A stretch of DNA of 64,000 nt from Pseudomonas sp. GD03919 (GTDB taxonomy: Bacteria > Pseudomonadota > Gammaproteobacteria > Pseudomonadales > Pseudomonadaceae): NCBI RefSeq assembly GCF_029814935.1, contig NZ_CP104582.1:930001-994000 (forward strand), in the 5' to 3' direction. Shown here one piece after another: positions 8,725 through 17,231 of the stretch. The number at the start of each line of letters is the position of its first letter. The stretch's first letter is position 1. Position numbers and translations under genes: made by a program. A model generated the notes under the pieces. That model ran no database searches and had not been told where the DNA came from. It saw only the letters and a program-made list of their open reading frames with translations.

Positions 8725-9627
8725 TCACTGCGCATTCTTGAGTTTCGGATCCAGCGCATCGCGCAGGCCGTCGCCCATCAGGTTGATCGCCAGCACGCTG
8801 AGCAGAATTGCCAGGCCGGGCAGCGTCACCACCCACCAGGCGCGTTCGATGTAGTCGCGCGCCGAGGCCAGCATGGTGCCCCACTCGGGCGTCGGCGGTT
8901 GCACGCCGAGGCCGAGAAAGCCCAGCGCGGCGGCATCGAGAATCGCCGAGGAAAAACTCAGCGTCGCCTGCACGATCAACGGCGCCATGCAGTTGGGCAG
9001 CACGGTGATGAACATCAGCCGGGGCAGGCTGGCACCGGCCAGTTGCGCGGCAGTGACGTAGTCGCGGTTCAGCTCGCCCATCACCGCTGCGCGGGTCAGA
9101 CGCACGTAGGACGGCAGCGAGACGATGGCGATGGCGAAAATGGTGTTGATCAGGCCAGGGCCGAGGATGGCGACGATGGCCACCGCCAACAGCAGCGACG
9201 GCAACGCCAGCATGATGTCCATCAGGCGCATGATGCCGGGGCCGAGCAGGCGCGGGAAGAAACCGGCGACCAGGCCCAGGAGGATGCCGGGAATCAGCGA
9301 CAGCAGCACAGACGCCAGGCCGATCAGCAGCGACAGGCGTGCGCCGTAGATCAGGCGCGAAAGCAGGTCACGGCCCAGCTCGTCGGTGCCGAGCAGGAAG
9401 CGCCATTGGCCACCGTCCAGCCAGACCGGCGGGGTGAGCAGGAAGTCGCGGTACTGCTCGCTCGGGGCATGTGGTGCGACCCAGGGGGCGAACAGCGCGC
9501 AGAACACCATCAGCAGCATGAACGCCAGGCCGGCGACCGCGCCCTTGTTATGGCTGAAGGCTTGCCAGAATTCTTTCAGCGGTGAGGGGTAGAGCAGGCT
9601 CTGGTCGAGGCTGGTGGCTGCAGTCAT
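8725..9627 (-). CDS. dppC: Dipeptide ABC transporter permease DppC
   Basis: This inner-membrane permease pairs with DppB. It has 300 residues, an N-terminal helix preceded by a cytoplasmic stretch typical of OppC/DppC proteins, and the GTDELGRDLLSRLIYGARLS motif that marks the start of the transport domain. The EAA-type loop that contacts the ATPases lies around GASLPRLMFITVLPNCMAPL. It lies 117 bases from dppB, separated by a GTAGGGTGCGC palindrome. Confidence 0.92.
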   Translation of the reverse strand: MTAATSLDQSLLYPSPLKEFWQAFSHNKGAVAGLAFMLLMVFCALFAPWVAPHAPSEQYRDFLLTPPVWLDGGQWRFLLGTDELGRDLLSRLIYGARLSLLIGLASVLLSLIPGILLGLVAGFFPRLLGPGIMRLMDIMLALPSLLLAVAIVAILGPGLINTIFAIAIVSLPSYVRLTRAAVMGELNRDYVTAAQLAGASLPRLMFITVLPNCMAPLIVQATLSFSSAILDAAALGFLGLGVQPPTPEWGTMLASARDYIERAWWVVTLPGLAILLSVLAINLMGDGLRDALDPKLKNAQ

Positions 9628-9642
9628 GGGCGTGCCCCCTGG

Positions 9643-9721
9643 GTAGGGTGCGCTGTGCGCACCGATGGTTGGTCGCCGCTATTGGTGCGCACGGCCTGGG
9701 TGGCCCCGCGACACCCTAGGG
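9643..9721. repeat. GTAGGGTGCGC palindrome, copy 1
   Basis: The element starts GTAGGGTGCGCTGTGCGCACC and ends CACCCTA, with GGTGCGCACGG in its right half. Related copies lie at 49518-49565 (hisD-hisC gap) and 62165-62229 (acyl-CoA dehydrogenase 3' side). Confidence 0.65.
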
Positions 9722-9744
9722 TCTGTCGATTCATCACGCCTTCC

Positions 9745-10755
9745 TTACTTCTGATGGCGAATACGTGGATTGGCCAGGCCATAGAGAATGTCCACGATGA
9801 AGTTGACCAGGATCACCAGGCAGGCGATCAGCAGGATGCCGTTCTGCACCACCGGGTAGTCGCGGGCGCCGATGGCTTCGATCAGCCATTTGCCGATACC
9901 CGGCCAGGAGAAGATGGTTTCGGTCAGTACCGCGCCGGCCAGCAGGGCGCCGACCTGCAGGCCGAACACCGTCAACACCGGGATCAAGGCATTGCGCAGG
10001 CCATGCACGAAGACCACGCGCGCTGGCGACAAGCCCTTGGCCCGCGCGGTACGGATATAGTCCTCGCGCAGCACTTCGAGCATCGCCGAGCGAGTCATCC
10101 GCGCGATCACCGCCAGCGGGATGGTGCCGAGCACGACAGCCGGCAGGATCAGATGGCGCAGGGCATCGACGAAGGCACCTTGCTCTTCGGAAAGCAGGGT
10201 GTCGATGAGCATGAAACCGGTCACCGGCGGGATGTCGTAGAGCAGGTCGATGCGCCCGGATACTGGCGTCCAGCCCAGGCCCACCGAGAAGAACATGATC
10301 AGCAGCAGGCCCCACCAGAAAATCGGCATGGAATAGCCGGTCAGCGAGATGCCCATCACCCCGTGGTCGAACAGCGAGCCGCGCTTGAGGGCGGCGATTA
10401 CCCCGGCGATCACACCGAGGGTGCCGGCGAACAGCAAGGCAGCCATTGCCAGTTCGACGGTGGCGGGAAACAGGGTGAGAAACTCTTTCCACACGCTTTC
10501 ACGCGAGCGCAGCGATTCGCCCAGGTTGCCGCTGGCGAGCTGGCCGATGTAGTCGAAATACTGCGCATACAGGGGCTTGTTCAGCCCCAGGCGCTCCATG
10601 GCCTGAGCGTGCATTTCCGGGTCGACGCGGCGCTCGCCCATCATCACTTCCACCGGGTCACCGGGGATCAGGCGGATCAGCGCGAACGTCAGCAGGGTGA
10701 CGCCGAAGAAGGTGGGGATCAACAGCCCCAGGCGTCTGGCGATGAAGGACAGCAT
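9745..10755 (-). CDS. dppB: Dipeptide ABC transporter permease DppB
   Basis: This is the first permease of the dipeptide importer, with 336 residues. It starts with the family N-terminus (RRLGLLIPTFFGVTLLTFAL, then RLIPGDPVEVMMGER). The C-terminal part has the EAA loop (ARAKGLSPARVVFVHGLRNA) followed by the last helices. It is separated from dppA by 121 bases holding two strong stem-loops, an arrangement common where a binding protein is made in excess over its permeases. Confidence 0.93.
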   Translation of the reverse strand: MLSFIARRLGLLIPTFFGVTLLTFALIRLIPGDPVEVMMGERRVDPEMHAQAMERLGLNKPLYAQYFDYIGQLASGNLGESLRSRESVWKEFLTLFPATVELAMAALLFAGTLGVIAGVIAALKRGSLFDHGVMGISLTGYSMPIFWWGLLLIMFFSVGLGWTPVSGRIDLLYDIPPVTGFMLIDTLLSEEQGAFVDALRHLILPAVVLGTIPLAVIARMTRSAMLEVLREDYIRTARAKGLSPARVVFVHGLRNALIPVLTVFGLQVGALLAGAVLTETIFSWPGIGKWLIEAIGARDYPVVQNGILLIACLVILVNFIVDILYGLANPRIRHQK

Positions 10756-10786
10756 CAGGCGGTATTACTCCATGGCTGGAAGCAGG

Positions 10787-10808
10787 CACCGGGCTGCGTG
10801 GCCCGGTG
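10787..10808 (-). promoter_or_regulatory. Stem-loop in the dppA-dppB gap (proximal to dppB)
   Basis: CACCGGGC and GCCCGGTG pair around a six-base loop. With the next hairpin it may stabilise or partly terminate the dppA transcript. Confidence 0.5.
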
Positions 10809-10845
10809 TTGTTGTCGTAACGGATGGGGCCGGCGCTGGCCATAA

Positions 10846-10869
10846 GCGGCGTGTCCGCAGACACGCCGC
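10846..10869 (-). promoter_or_regulatory. Strong stem-loop just after dppA
   Basis: GCGGCGTGTC and GACACGCCGC form a perfect 10-bp stem with loop CGCA, 7 bases beyond the dppA stop. No T-run follows, so an mRNA-stabilising or attenuating role is more likely than full termination. Confidence 0.55.
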
Positions 10870-10876
10870 CCTGCCA

Positions 10877-12475
10877 TCACTTGCCGATACCTACACCATA
10901 GAACGAGTTGATGCCGAACGGGCTGATGCGGAAGTCACGCACCTCCTTGCGCATCGGCTGGTACACGGTGGAGTGCGCCAACGGGGTGATCGGCACCTCA
11001 CGCTTGAGGATCACCTGGGCCTGCTTGTACAGCTCGGTGCGCTCAGCCACGTCGGTGGTGCGCTTGGCGGCCTTGACCAGCTTGTCGTAGTCCTCGAAGC
11101 ACCACTTGGAGAAGTTGTTGCCGTCGACCGCGTCGCAGCCGTAGAGGGTGCCGAGCCAGTTGTCCGGGTCGCCGTTGTCGCCGCTCCAGCCAATCAGCAT
11201 GGCGTCGTGCTCGCCGGCCTTGGCGCGCTTGAGGTATTCGCCCCATTCGTAGCTGACGATGCGTGCCTTGATGCCGATCTTGGCCCAATCGGCCTGCAGC
11301 ATTTCGGCGATCTGCTTGGCATTGGGGTTGTACGGGCGCTGCACCGGCATGGCCCAGAGGGTGATCTCGGTGCCTTCCTGGACGCCTGCGGCCTTGAGCA
11401 GTTCCCTGGCTTTTTCCGGATCGAAGGCCGGGTCCTTGATGTCCTCGTTATACGACCACTGGGTCGGTGGCATGCCGTTGACCGCCAGTTGCCCCGCGTC
11501 CTGGTAGACGGCGTTGAGGATGGCCTGCTTGTTCACTGCCATGTCCAGTGCCTGGCGTACTTCCAGTTTGTCGAACGGCGGGTGGGTGACGTTGTAGGCG
11601 ATATAGCCGACGTTGAAACCGGCCTGCTCGGGCATCTGCAGGTTGGCATCTTGTTGCAGCGAGGCGATATCGGCCGGGCGCGGGAACAGGGTGACGTGGC
11701 ATTCGCCGGCCTTGAGTTTCTGCATGCGCACCGAGGCGTCGGTGTTGATGGCGAAGATCAGGTTATCGATCTTCACGTCATCGGGTTTCCAGTAGTCCTG
11801 GTTACCCTTGTAACGGATCACCGCGTCCTTTTGATAACGACTGAACACGAAAGGGCCGGTGCCGATGGGCTTCTGGTTGATGTCGGCGGCCTTGCCGGCC
11901 TTGAGCAACTGGTCGGCGTATTCGGCGGACTGGATCGAGGCAAAACTCATCGCCAGGTTCTGCACGAAGGCAGCGTCCACGTCGTTGAGGGTGAAACGCA
12001 CAGTCATATCATCGAGCTTTTCCAGCTTGGCGATGTTGCTGTCCATGCCCATGTCGGTGAAGTAGGGGAATTCGCTGGGGTACGCCTTGCGGAATGGGTG
12101 ATCCTTGTCGAGCATGCGCTCGAAGGTGAACAGCACGTCGTCGGCGTTGAAGGTACGGCTGGGCGTGAAATACTCGGTGGTGTGGAACTTCACACCGGGG
12201 CGCAGCTTGAAGGTGTAGGTCAGGCCGTCATCGGAGACCTCCCAGCTTTGCGCCAGGCCAGGTTCGACCTTGGTACCGCCGCGCTCGAATTGGGTCAGGC
12301 GGTTGAAGATGGTTTCCGCGGCGGCGTCGAAATCGGTACCGGTGGTGTACAGGCCGGGGTCGAAGCCCGCAGGGCTGCCCTCGGAACAGAACACCAGGTT
12401 GGCGGCGCTGGCGAAAGGAGCGCTGGCTATCAGCCCAGCGGTAAGCAAAGCCTGGATAATGGCGTTCTTGCGCAT
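10877..12475 (-). CDS. dppA: Dipeptide ABC transporter substrate-binding protein DppA
   Basis: This periplasmic solute-binding protein of family 5 (SBP_bac_5) captures di- or short peptides for DppBCDF. It has 532 residues. The signal peptide MRKNAIIQALLTAGLIASAP ends near SAA. The mature start NLVFCSEGSPAGFDPGLYTT is typical of DppA. ATG 12475 sits 5 bases after GAGG; an adjacent ATG at 12478 is too close to that site. It is the first gene of dppABCDF, with a possible promoter at 12602-12630. From memory, P. aeruginosa has several dppA paralogs and a porin here; this locus has one binding protein. Confidence 0.92.
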   Translation of the reverse strand: MRKNAIIQALLTAGLIASAPFASAANLVFCSEGSPAGFDPGLYTTGTDFDAAAETIFNRLTQFERGGTKVEPGLAQSWEVSDDGLTYTFKLRPGVKFHTTEYFTPSRTFNADDVLFTFERMLDKDHPFRKAYPSEFPYFTDMGMDSNIAKLEKLDDMTVRFTLNDVDAAFVQNLAMSFASIQSAEYADQLLKAGKAADINQKPIGTGPFVFSRYQKDAVIRYKGNQDYWKPDDVKIDNLIFAINTDASVRMQKLKAGECHVTLFPRPADIASLQQDANLQMPEQAGFNVGYIAYNVTHPPFDKLEVRQALDMAVNKQAILNAVYQDAGQLAVNGMPPTQWSYNEDIKDPAFDPEKARELLKAAGVQEGTEITLWAMPVQRPYNPNAKQIAEMLQADWAKIGIKARIVSYEWGEYLKRAKAGEHDAMLIGWSGDNGDPDNWLGTLYGCDAVDGNNFSKWCFEDYDKLVKAAKRTTDVAERTELYKQAQVILKREVPITPLAHSTVYQPMRKEVRDFRISPFGINSFYGVGIGK

Positions 12476-12601
12476 CATGACCTCATCGTTGTTGTGGTTG
12501 CGATCCCTGAGGAGTCTCTTATGGAGACCTCCGCCGAAACTATGCAGGCCTTGTGCCCGAGGCAAATGTTTCGTTGCGCAGAAAATGGGTCGCGCTACAG
12601 C

Positions 12602-12630
12602 GTTGTAACTTGCTGTCGCATTTATGACAA
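12602..12630 (-). promoter_or_regulatory. Possible promoter for the dpp operon
   Basis: On the minus strand TTGTCA and TACAAC are spaced 17 bases apart, about 120 bases upstream of dppA. The -10 hexamer is imperfect. Confidence 0.35.
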
Positions 12631-12650
12631 TATGCCGCGAAAAGATGGCG

Positions 12651-12676
12651 AAAAGCCGTTATCTGTCGATAACGGC
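12651..12676 (-). terminator. Rho-independent terminator of the SIMPL gene
   Basis: On the minus strand GCCGTTATC-GACA-GATAACGGC is followed by TTTT, 24 bases past the stop of the SIMPL-domain gene. Confidence 0.75.
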
Positions 12677-12699
12677 GCTGCTTTGTATTGAGGCGAGGT

Positions 12700-13413
12700 T
12701 CAGGGCATCTGCACTTCGATGACGCCATCGGCACTCACCGTGACCTGGCTGGTGCCGGCCTCGATCTGCGGCGTGGCGGCTGCGTCCATCATCGCCATGC
12801 CCTTGGCCTCGACGTTGCGCATGGCCATTGGCGGCTGGAAACCGCCCGTATTGAGGCTCAGGCTGACCAGCTTGTAGCCATTGCCGCCGAGCGCTTCGGT
12901 GGCCAGTTGCGCACGTGCCCTGAAGGCATTGACGGCGTCCTTGAGCAGGGCATCTTCGCGGCTCTTGCGGGTGTCGGTGGCGATGCTGAAGTCCATGCCG
13001 GCCATTTTCATCGATTGCAGCAGCTCGCCGGTCAGCGTGGAAAGCGCGGCGAAGTCGGCACTTTCCAGGCGCACCTCGGCGCGTTCACGCCAGGCGCTGA
13101 TCGTCTGCCCCTTGTCATCGTAGACCGGGTAGCTGTGGCGGCTGCCCAGCTTGACCGCTACGCCCTTGACCTGACGCGCCTGCTCCAGCGTCTTGTTCAG
13201 GGTATTGGTGATCTCGGCGGCCAGCTTGGCCGGGTCGGCATTCTGCGATTCGCTGTAGAGGGTGACGTGCATCAGATCGTGTGCCACTTCCTGATTGACC
13301 TCGGCGCGCAGGGCGATCTGGTTGTAGCGCGCCTCGGCGGCCAGCAGGCCGGTGCTGGCCAGGCTGGCAGCGGTGAGGGCGAGGGCGGTGGCGATCCGGG
13401 TCATGGTGCGCAT
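12700..13413 (-). CDS. SIMPL domain (DUF541) periplasmic protein
   Basis: This 237-residue protein has an N-terminal signal peptide (MRTMTRIATALALTAASLAS, cleavage near LLAAEA) and a SIMPL/DUF541 domain filling the rest. Family members are secreted or periplasmic and of poorly known function; some are linked to oxidative-stress tolerance. ATG 13413 was chosen because AAGGA lies 7 bases upstream and it begins directly with the signal peptide; the frame is open 40 codons further but that part is Arg-rich and lies in a repeat region. It is transcribed away from roxSR and ends in a good terminator. Confidence 0.82.
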   Translation of the reverse strand: MRTMTRIATALALTAASLASTGLLAAEARYNQIALRAEVNQEVAHDLMHVTLYSESQNADPAKLAAEITNTLNKTLEQARQVKGVAVKLGSRHSYPVYDDKGQTISAWRERAEVRLESADFAALSTLTGELLQSMKMAGMDFSIATDTRKSREDALLKDAVNAFRARAQLATEALGGNGYKLVSLSLNTGGFQPPMAMRNVEAKGMAMMDAAATPQIEAGTSQVTVSADGVIEVQMP

Positions 13414-13782
13414 GGTGCAGTTCCTTTTTCGATGGCCTTTTGGCCGTTTAGCGTGAAAGTCGCGTAGCGATGCCCTCATTGCTGCCCTTCTGCCTCCGGG
13501 AGGCAGCTCCCGCTCCCGGCGGGAGTTCTGCATTCACCACATCCCTGTGGATCAAGGTGGCGCGAAGCGCCGGATGAGGGAGGGCATGCTGCGTGCTTTC
13601 ATTATTCAGGAGGCCGCTCGCAGCAAGCCTGTTCCCGAGGGTAGACGAAGGCGATTCGCGATCAGGGTTAACGCCGCTACAACATTTTTATCCAGGGCGT
13701 TGTTGAGGTATGCGGCCGGTTGCCGCAGCGGCGCAAGGCCGCAGCAGGCTTGGTTATACTCGGCGCAACCATTGGAGTCGCC
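13414..13782. other. Intergenic region upstream of roxS with a long palindromic repeat
   Basis: No gene is seen in these 369 bases. From 13470 to 13587 outer arms ATGCCCTC/GAGGGCAT enclose several nested hairpins (GCCTCCGGGAGGC, CTCCCGGCGGGAG, GGCGCGAAGCGCC). Pieces resemble 20408-20453. The right part holds TATACT at 13755-13760, a possible -10 for roxSR without a clear -35. Confidence 0.6.
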
Positions 13783-15036
13783 ATGCTCGAACCCGTTCAG
13801 CTGCTTTCTGCCAGTCGCCAGAACCTCTGGCGTCTGACGCTTATCCGTATTCTGGTGCTGGCCGCTCAGGCTGGCTCGGTCGGGCTCGCCTACAAGTCCG
13901 GCATGCTACCGCTGCCCTGGCTGCAGTTGTCGGTCACCCTCGGCATTTCCCTGCTGTTGTGCCTGGGCACCGCGTTGCGCCTGCGTGGGCCTTGGCCGGT
14001 GACCGAGGTGGAATATGCCGTACAACTGGCCTGTGACCTGATCATCCACAGCGTGCTGCTGTACTACTCGGGGGGCTCGACCAACCCCTTCGTGTCCTAT
14101 TACCTGGTGCCGCTGACCATCGCCGCAGCAACCCTGCCGTGGATGTTCACCATCGTCCTCGCGGGCCTGGCGCTGGCCGGTTACACCCTGCTGCTGGTGT
14201 GGACGCACCCGCTCGAACTGCCGGCGGCGCGTGAGAGCCTGCTGGTCTACGGCATGTGGCTGAGTTTCGCCCTGTCTGCGGCGCTGATCACCTTCTTCGT
14301 CGCCAAGATGGCCGAGGAGCTGCGTCGCCAGGACGAGCTGCGCGCCGAACGGCGTGAGGAAAGCCTGCGTGACCAGCAGCTATTGGCCGTGGCCACTCAG
14401 GCTGCTGGTGCCGCCCATGAACTGGGCACGCCGCTGGGCACCATGAGCGTGCTGCTCAAGGAGCTGCGCCAGGAATATCGCGACAAACCGGCGCTGCAGG
14501 ATGACCTGGCCCTGCTGCAGGAGCAGGTGAAACTGTGCAAGTTCACCCTGCAGCAACTGGTGCGCGCCGCCGAGAACGACCGGCGTCAGGCGGTGGTGGA
14601 GCAGTCCTGTGTCGAGTGGCTGGAAACCACCCTCAATCGCTGGCACCTGATGCGCCCCGAGGCCAGCTACCGCTACCAGTGCCTGGGGCGTGGCACGCCA
14701 CCGCGCATCATGCCGCCGGCCGATCTCACCCAGGCACTGCTGAATTTGCTCAATAACGCTGCCGATGCCTGCCCTGACAAGCTCGATATCCGTCTGGACT
14801 GGGATCACCAGTGGCTGCGCCTGAGCATTCGTGATCATGGCGCGGGGGTGCCATTGGCTATCGCCGAACAACTGGGTCGGCCGTTCTTCACCACCAAGGG
14901 CAAGGGCTTTGGTCTGGGGCTGTTTCTCAGCCAGGCCAGCGTGACCCGTGCCGGTGGCACGGTTAAGCTGTTTAACCATGAAGAAGGCGGCACCCTCACC
15001 GAATTGAAGTTGCCGCGAGCCTATGGCGTGGCCTGA
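13783..15036 (+). CDS. roxS: Redox sensor histidine kinase RoxS (RegB/PrrB family)
   Basis: This membrane kinase senses the state of the respiratory chain. The 417-residue protein has about six N-terminal helices with the ubiquinone-binding heptapeptide GGSTNPF at 97-103, the hallmark of RegB/PrrB/RoxS. The phosphorylated His212 lies in AAHELGTPLGT. Cys252 in EQVKLCKF is in the place of the redox-active Cys of RegB. N-box LLNLLNNAADAC and G-boxes DHGAGVP and GKGFGLGLF complete the ATPase domain. ATG 13783 has TTGGAG 5 bases upstream. It is followed after 14 bases by its response regulator. In Pseudomonas the pair controls respiratory oxidases. Confidence 0.93.
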   Translation: MLEPVQLLSASRQNLWRLTLIRILVLAAQAGSVGLAYKSGMLPLPWLQLSVTLGISLLLCLGTALRLRGPWPVTEVEYAVQLACDLIIHSVLLYYSGGSTNPFVSYYLVPLTIAAATLPWMFTIVLAGLALAGYTLLLVWTHPLELPAARESLLVYGMWLSFALSAALITFFVAKMAEELRRQDELRAERREESLRDQQLLAVATQAAGAAHELGTPLGTMSVLLKELRQEYRDKPALQDDLALLQEQVKLCKFTLQQLVRAAENDRRQAVVEQSCVEWLETTLNRWHLMRPEASYRYQCLGRGTPPRIMPPADLTQALLNLLNNAADACPDKLDIRLDWDHQWLRLSIRDHGAGVPLAIAEQLGRPFFTTKGKGFGLGLFLSQASVTRAGGTVKLFNHEEGGTLTELKLPRAYGVA

Positions 15037-15050
15037 CAAGGAAAACCAGC

Positions 15051-15611
15051 ATGAGCGAAGAATCCCTGTTCGACGGTGAAGAGCAGCCCCACCTGCTGCT
15101 GGTCGACGATGATCCCACCTTCACCCGTGTCATGGCGCGGGCCATGAGCCGCCGTGGTCTGCGTGTGTCCACGGCCTCCAGCGCCGATGAAGGCCTGGCC
15201 CTGGCCAAGGAAGATCTGCCGGACTACGCCGTGGTCGATTTGAAGATGGAAGGCGACTCCGGCCTGGTGCTGCTGCCCAAGCTGCTGGAGCTGGACGCCG
15301 AGATGCGTGTGGTGATCCTCACCGGTTATTCGAGCATCGCCACCGCCGTGGAGGCGATCAAGCGTGGCGCCGCCAACTACCTGTGCAAGCCGGCCGATGC
15401 CGATGATGTGCTGACCGCACTGCTGTCCCAGCATGCCGACCTGGACAGCCTGGTGCCGGAGAACCCGATGTCGGTGGACCGCCTGCAGTGGGAGCACATC
15501 CAGCGCGTGCTGGCCGAGCATGAGGGCAACATCTCCGCCACCGCCCGCGCCCTGGGCATGCACCGCCGCACCCTGCAGCGCAAATTGCAGAAGCGCCCGG
15601 TTCGCCGCTAA
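15051..15611 (+). CDS. roxR: Redox response regulator RoxR (RegA/PrrA family)
   Basis: This DNA-binding response regulator partners with RoxS. The 186-residue protein has a receiver domain with acidic triplet DDD (19-21) and phosphoacceptor Asp63 (YAVVDLKMEG), then a Pro-rich joint, then a Fis-type helix-turn-helix (EGNISATARALGMHRRTLQR) near the C-terminus. This arrangement and length are those of RegA/PrrA/RoxR. It is in an operon with roxS (14-base gap) and followed by a block of repeats. Confidence 0.94.
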   Translation: MSEESLFDGEEQPHLLLVDDDPTFTRVMARAMSRRGLRVSTASSADEGLALAKEDLPDYAVVDLKMEGDSGLVLLPKLLELDAEMRVVILTGYSSIATAVEAIKRGAANYLCKPADADDVLTALLSQHADLDSLVPENPMSVDRLQWEHIQRVLAEHEGNISATARALGMHRRTLQRKLQKRPVRR

Positions 15612-15631
15612 GCCTTCGCATACCCAGACCC

Positions 15632-15779
15632 GTAGCCCGGGCTTCAATCCCGTAGGGTGGGCTTCAGCCCGTAGGGTGGGCTTTAGCCCACCAGGGTTGC
15701 TCAGGCCGTAGGATGGGGCTGAGATCATCAACTCGGGTTCACGTGGGCTATAGCGGATCGCAGCCCGGCCCACCCTGCA
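15632..15779. repeat. Cluster of GTAG palindromes after roxR
   Basis: A chain of related short palindromes: GTAGCCCGGGCTTCAATCC (15632-15650), GTAGGGTGGGCTTCAGCCC (15652-15670), GTAGGGTGGGCTTTAGCCCACC (15671-15692), then a decayed arm ending near GGCCCACCCTGC. A single relative is at 3445-3464. They may also act as roxR transcript end structures. Confidence 0.75.
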
Positions 15780-15856
15780 ACTGTGCGGCTATTGCCCATG
15801 GCCGAAGGATGCTTAGCCAGCTAACATAGATCGCCAGACAACCTGCTGGTGTCGCC

Positions 15857-16798
15857 ATGTTCGCCGTCGCTGCACAAACCCTTGCCATTACCGCGCCCGT
15901 GTTCGCCATGCTGTTTCTCGGCGTGGCGCTCAAGCGCCTGCACTGGATCGACAGCGCCTTTATCGATACCGCATCGAGCCTGGTGTTTCGCGGCACCATG
16001 CCGACCCTGTTGTTCCTCGGCATCGTCAGGGCGGATCTGAGTACCGCGCTGCAGCCCGCGCTGCTGCTGTTCTTCGTCGCGGCTACGCTGGTCTGTTTCG
16101 CCCTGGCCTGGGCGTGGGCGAGCTGGCGTATTCCCTATGCGGATCGTGGCATCTACACCCAGGGCTCCTTTCGGGGCAATAACGGCATCATCGGTCTGGC
16201 CCTGGCCACCAGCCTCTATGGCGACTACGGGCTGTCGCTCGGCGCGGTGCTCGGTGGGGTGGTGATCCTCTGCTATAACGTGCTCTCGGCCATCGTTCTG
16301 GCGATCTACAGCCCGGGGGCCAAGACCGGGCCGCTGGCCATTGCCAAAAGCATCCTGATCAATCCACTGATCATTGGCGTCCTGCTGGCCATTCCCTTCG
16401 CCTACTGGCAGGTTCCGCTGCCGGCCTGGCTGATGACCTCGGCTGGGTATTTCGCGCAGATGACCCTGCCACTGGCGCTGATCTGCATTGGCGGCACCCT
16501 GAGTCTGACGTCATTGCGGCGCAGCAGTGGCGTGGCCATCAGCGCCAGTCTGATGAAGATGGTCTGGTTGCCGCTGATCGCGACCTTGGGCGCCTGGCTG
16601 TTCGGCTTTCGCGGGGCGGATCTGGCGATCTTGTTTCTCTACTTCGCCAGCCCGACCGCAGCGGCCAGTTTCGTCATGGCCCGCGCGGTGGGCGCCAACC
16701 ATGAGCTGGCAGCGGCCATTATCGTGATCACCACCCTGGCGGCGGTGATCACCACCAATGTCGGATTGTTGCTGCTGCAGTGGGGGAGCTGGATCTAG
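15857..16798 (+). CDS. AEC-family (auxin efflux carrier-like) permease
   Basis: This is a 313-residue inner-membrane protein with about ten helices of the AEC family, whose bacterial members export or import organic acids such as malonate or malate. Family features are the N-terminal PVFAMLFLGVALKRL, the central FRGNNGIIGLALATSLYG and the C-terminal helices with PTAAASFVMARAVG. The substrate cannot be read from sequence. It stands alone between the repeat cluster and a bidirectional terminator. Confidence 0.85.
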   Translation: MFAVAAQTLAITAPVFAMLFLGVALKRLHWIDSAFIDTASSLVFRGTMPTLLFLGIVRADLSTALQPALLLFFVAATLVCFALAWAWASWRIPYADRGIYTQGSFRGNNGIIGLALATSLYGDYGLSLGAVLGGVVILCYNVLSAIVLAIYSPGAKTGPLAIAKSILINPLIIGVLLAIPFAYWQVPLPAWLMTSAGYFAQMTLPLALICIGGTLSLTSLRRSSGVAISASLMKMVWLPLIATLGAWLFGFRGADLAILFLYFASPTAAASFVMARAVGANHELAAAIIVITTLAAVITTNVGLLLLQWGSWI

Positions 16799-16803
16799 CG
16801 CGG

Positions 16804-16840
16804 TTTGGCTTGCCGGCGATCAACCGATCGCCGGCAAACC
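16804..16840. terminator. Bidirectional terminator between the AEC and CMD genes
   Basis: TTGCCGGCGATC-AACC-GATCGCCGGCAA is a perfect 12-bp stem with a four-base loop, lying between convergent stop codons. Confidence 0.75.
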
Positions 16841-16845
16841 TCTGC

Positions 16846-17229
16846 CTACGAAGCGCTGCGCTGGTATTCCTCGATCACTTCCTGCGCGGCGCGGAAGGCG
16901 TCGATGCTGGCCGGTACGCCGGCATACACCGCGCAGTGCAGCAGGGTTTCGCGAATTTCCTCGACCGTGCAGCCGTTGTTCAGCGCGCCGCGCACATGGC
17001 CCTTGAGTTCCTGTGGGCATTTCAGCGCGGTCAGCGCCGCTAGGGTGATCAGGCTGCGGGTTGCGCGCGGCAGGCCGCTACGTGTCCAGACGCCGCCCCA
17101 GGCGTGTTCGTTGACGAAGTCCTGCAAGGGTTGGGTGAACTCAGTGGCATTGCCCAGGGCGCGGTCGACGAAGGCGTCGCCCATCACCTCACGCCGTACT
17201 TGCAGGCCGCGATCGTGGTTCTCGCTCAT
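16846..17229 (-). CDS. Carboxymuconolactone decarboxylase-family protein
   Basis: This 127-residue protein has a CMD domain filling most of its length and resembles 4-carboxymuconolactone decarboxylase (PcaC): TRSGLPRATRSLITLAALTA, ELKGHVRGALNNGCTVEEI and LLHCAVYAGVPASIDAFR. PcaC acts in protocatechuate breakdown, but no other pca gene is near, so the specific reaction is uncertain. A Cys-xxx-His peroxidatic pair as in AhpD is not seen. ATG 17229 is three bases beyond the upstream stop; GTG 17235 would overlap it. It is probably co-transcribed with the CaCA exchanger. Confidence 0.82.
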   Translation of the reverse strand: MSENHDRGLQVRREVMGDAFVDRALGNATEFTQPLQDFVNEHAWGGVWTRSGLPRATRSLITLAALTALKCPQELKGHVRGALNNGCTVEEIRETLLHCAVYAGVPASIDAFRAAQEVIEEYQRSAS

Positions 17230-17231
17230 CG

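Noticed and set aside
7843-9585. 580-codon plus-strand open frame opposite dppD and dppC
   Set aside because: It is antisense to clear transporter genes, with low-complexity Gln/His/Arg content and no domain.
10697-12691. 664-codon plus-strand open frame opposite dppA
   Set aside because: It mirrors dppA codon structure and has a Val/Gly/His-rich shadow composition with no family motif.
15652-15692. Two tandem GTAGGGTGGGCTT units as a possible CRISPR
   Set aside because: The units abut with no spacer, are palindromic, and have relatives elsewhere; no cas gene is in the window.
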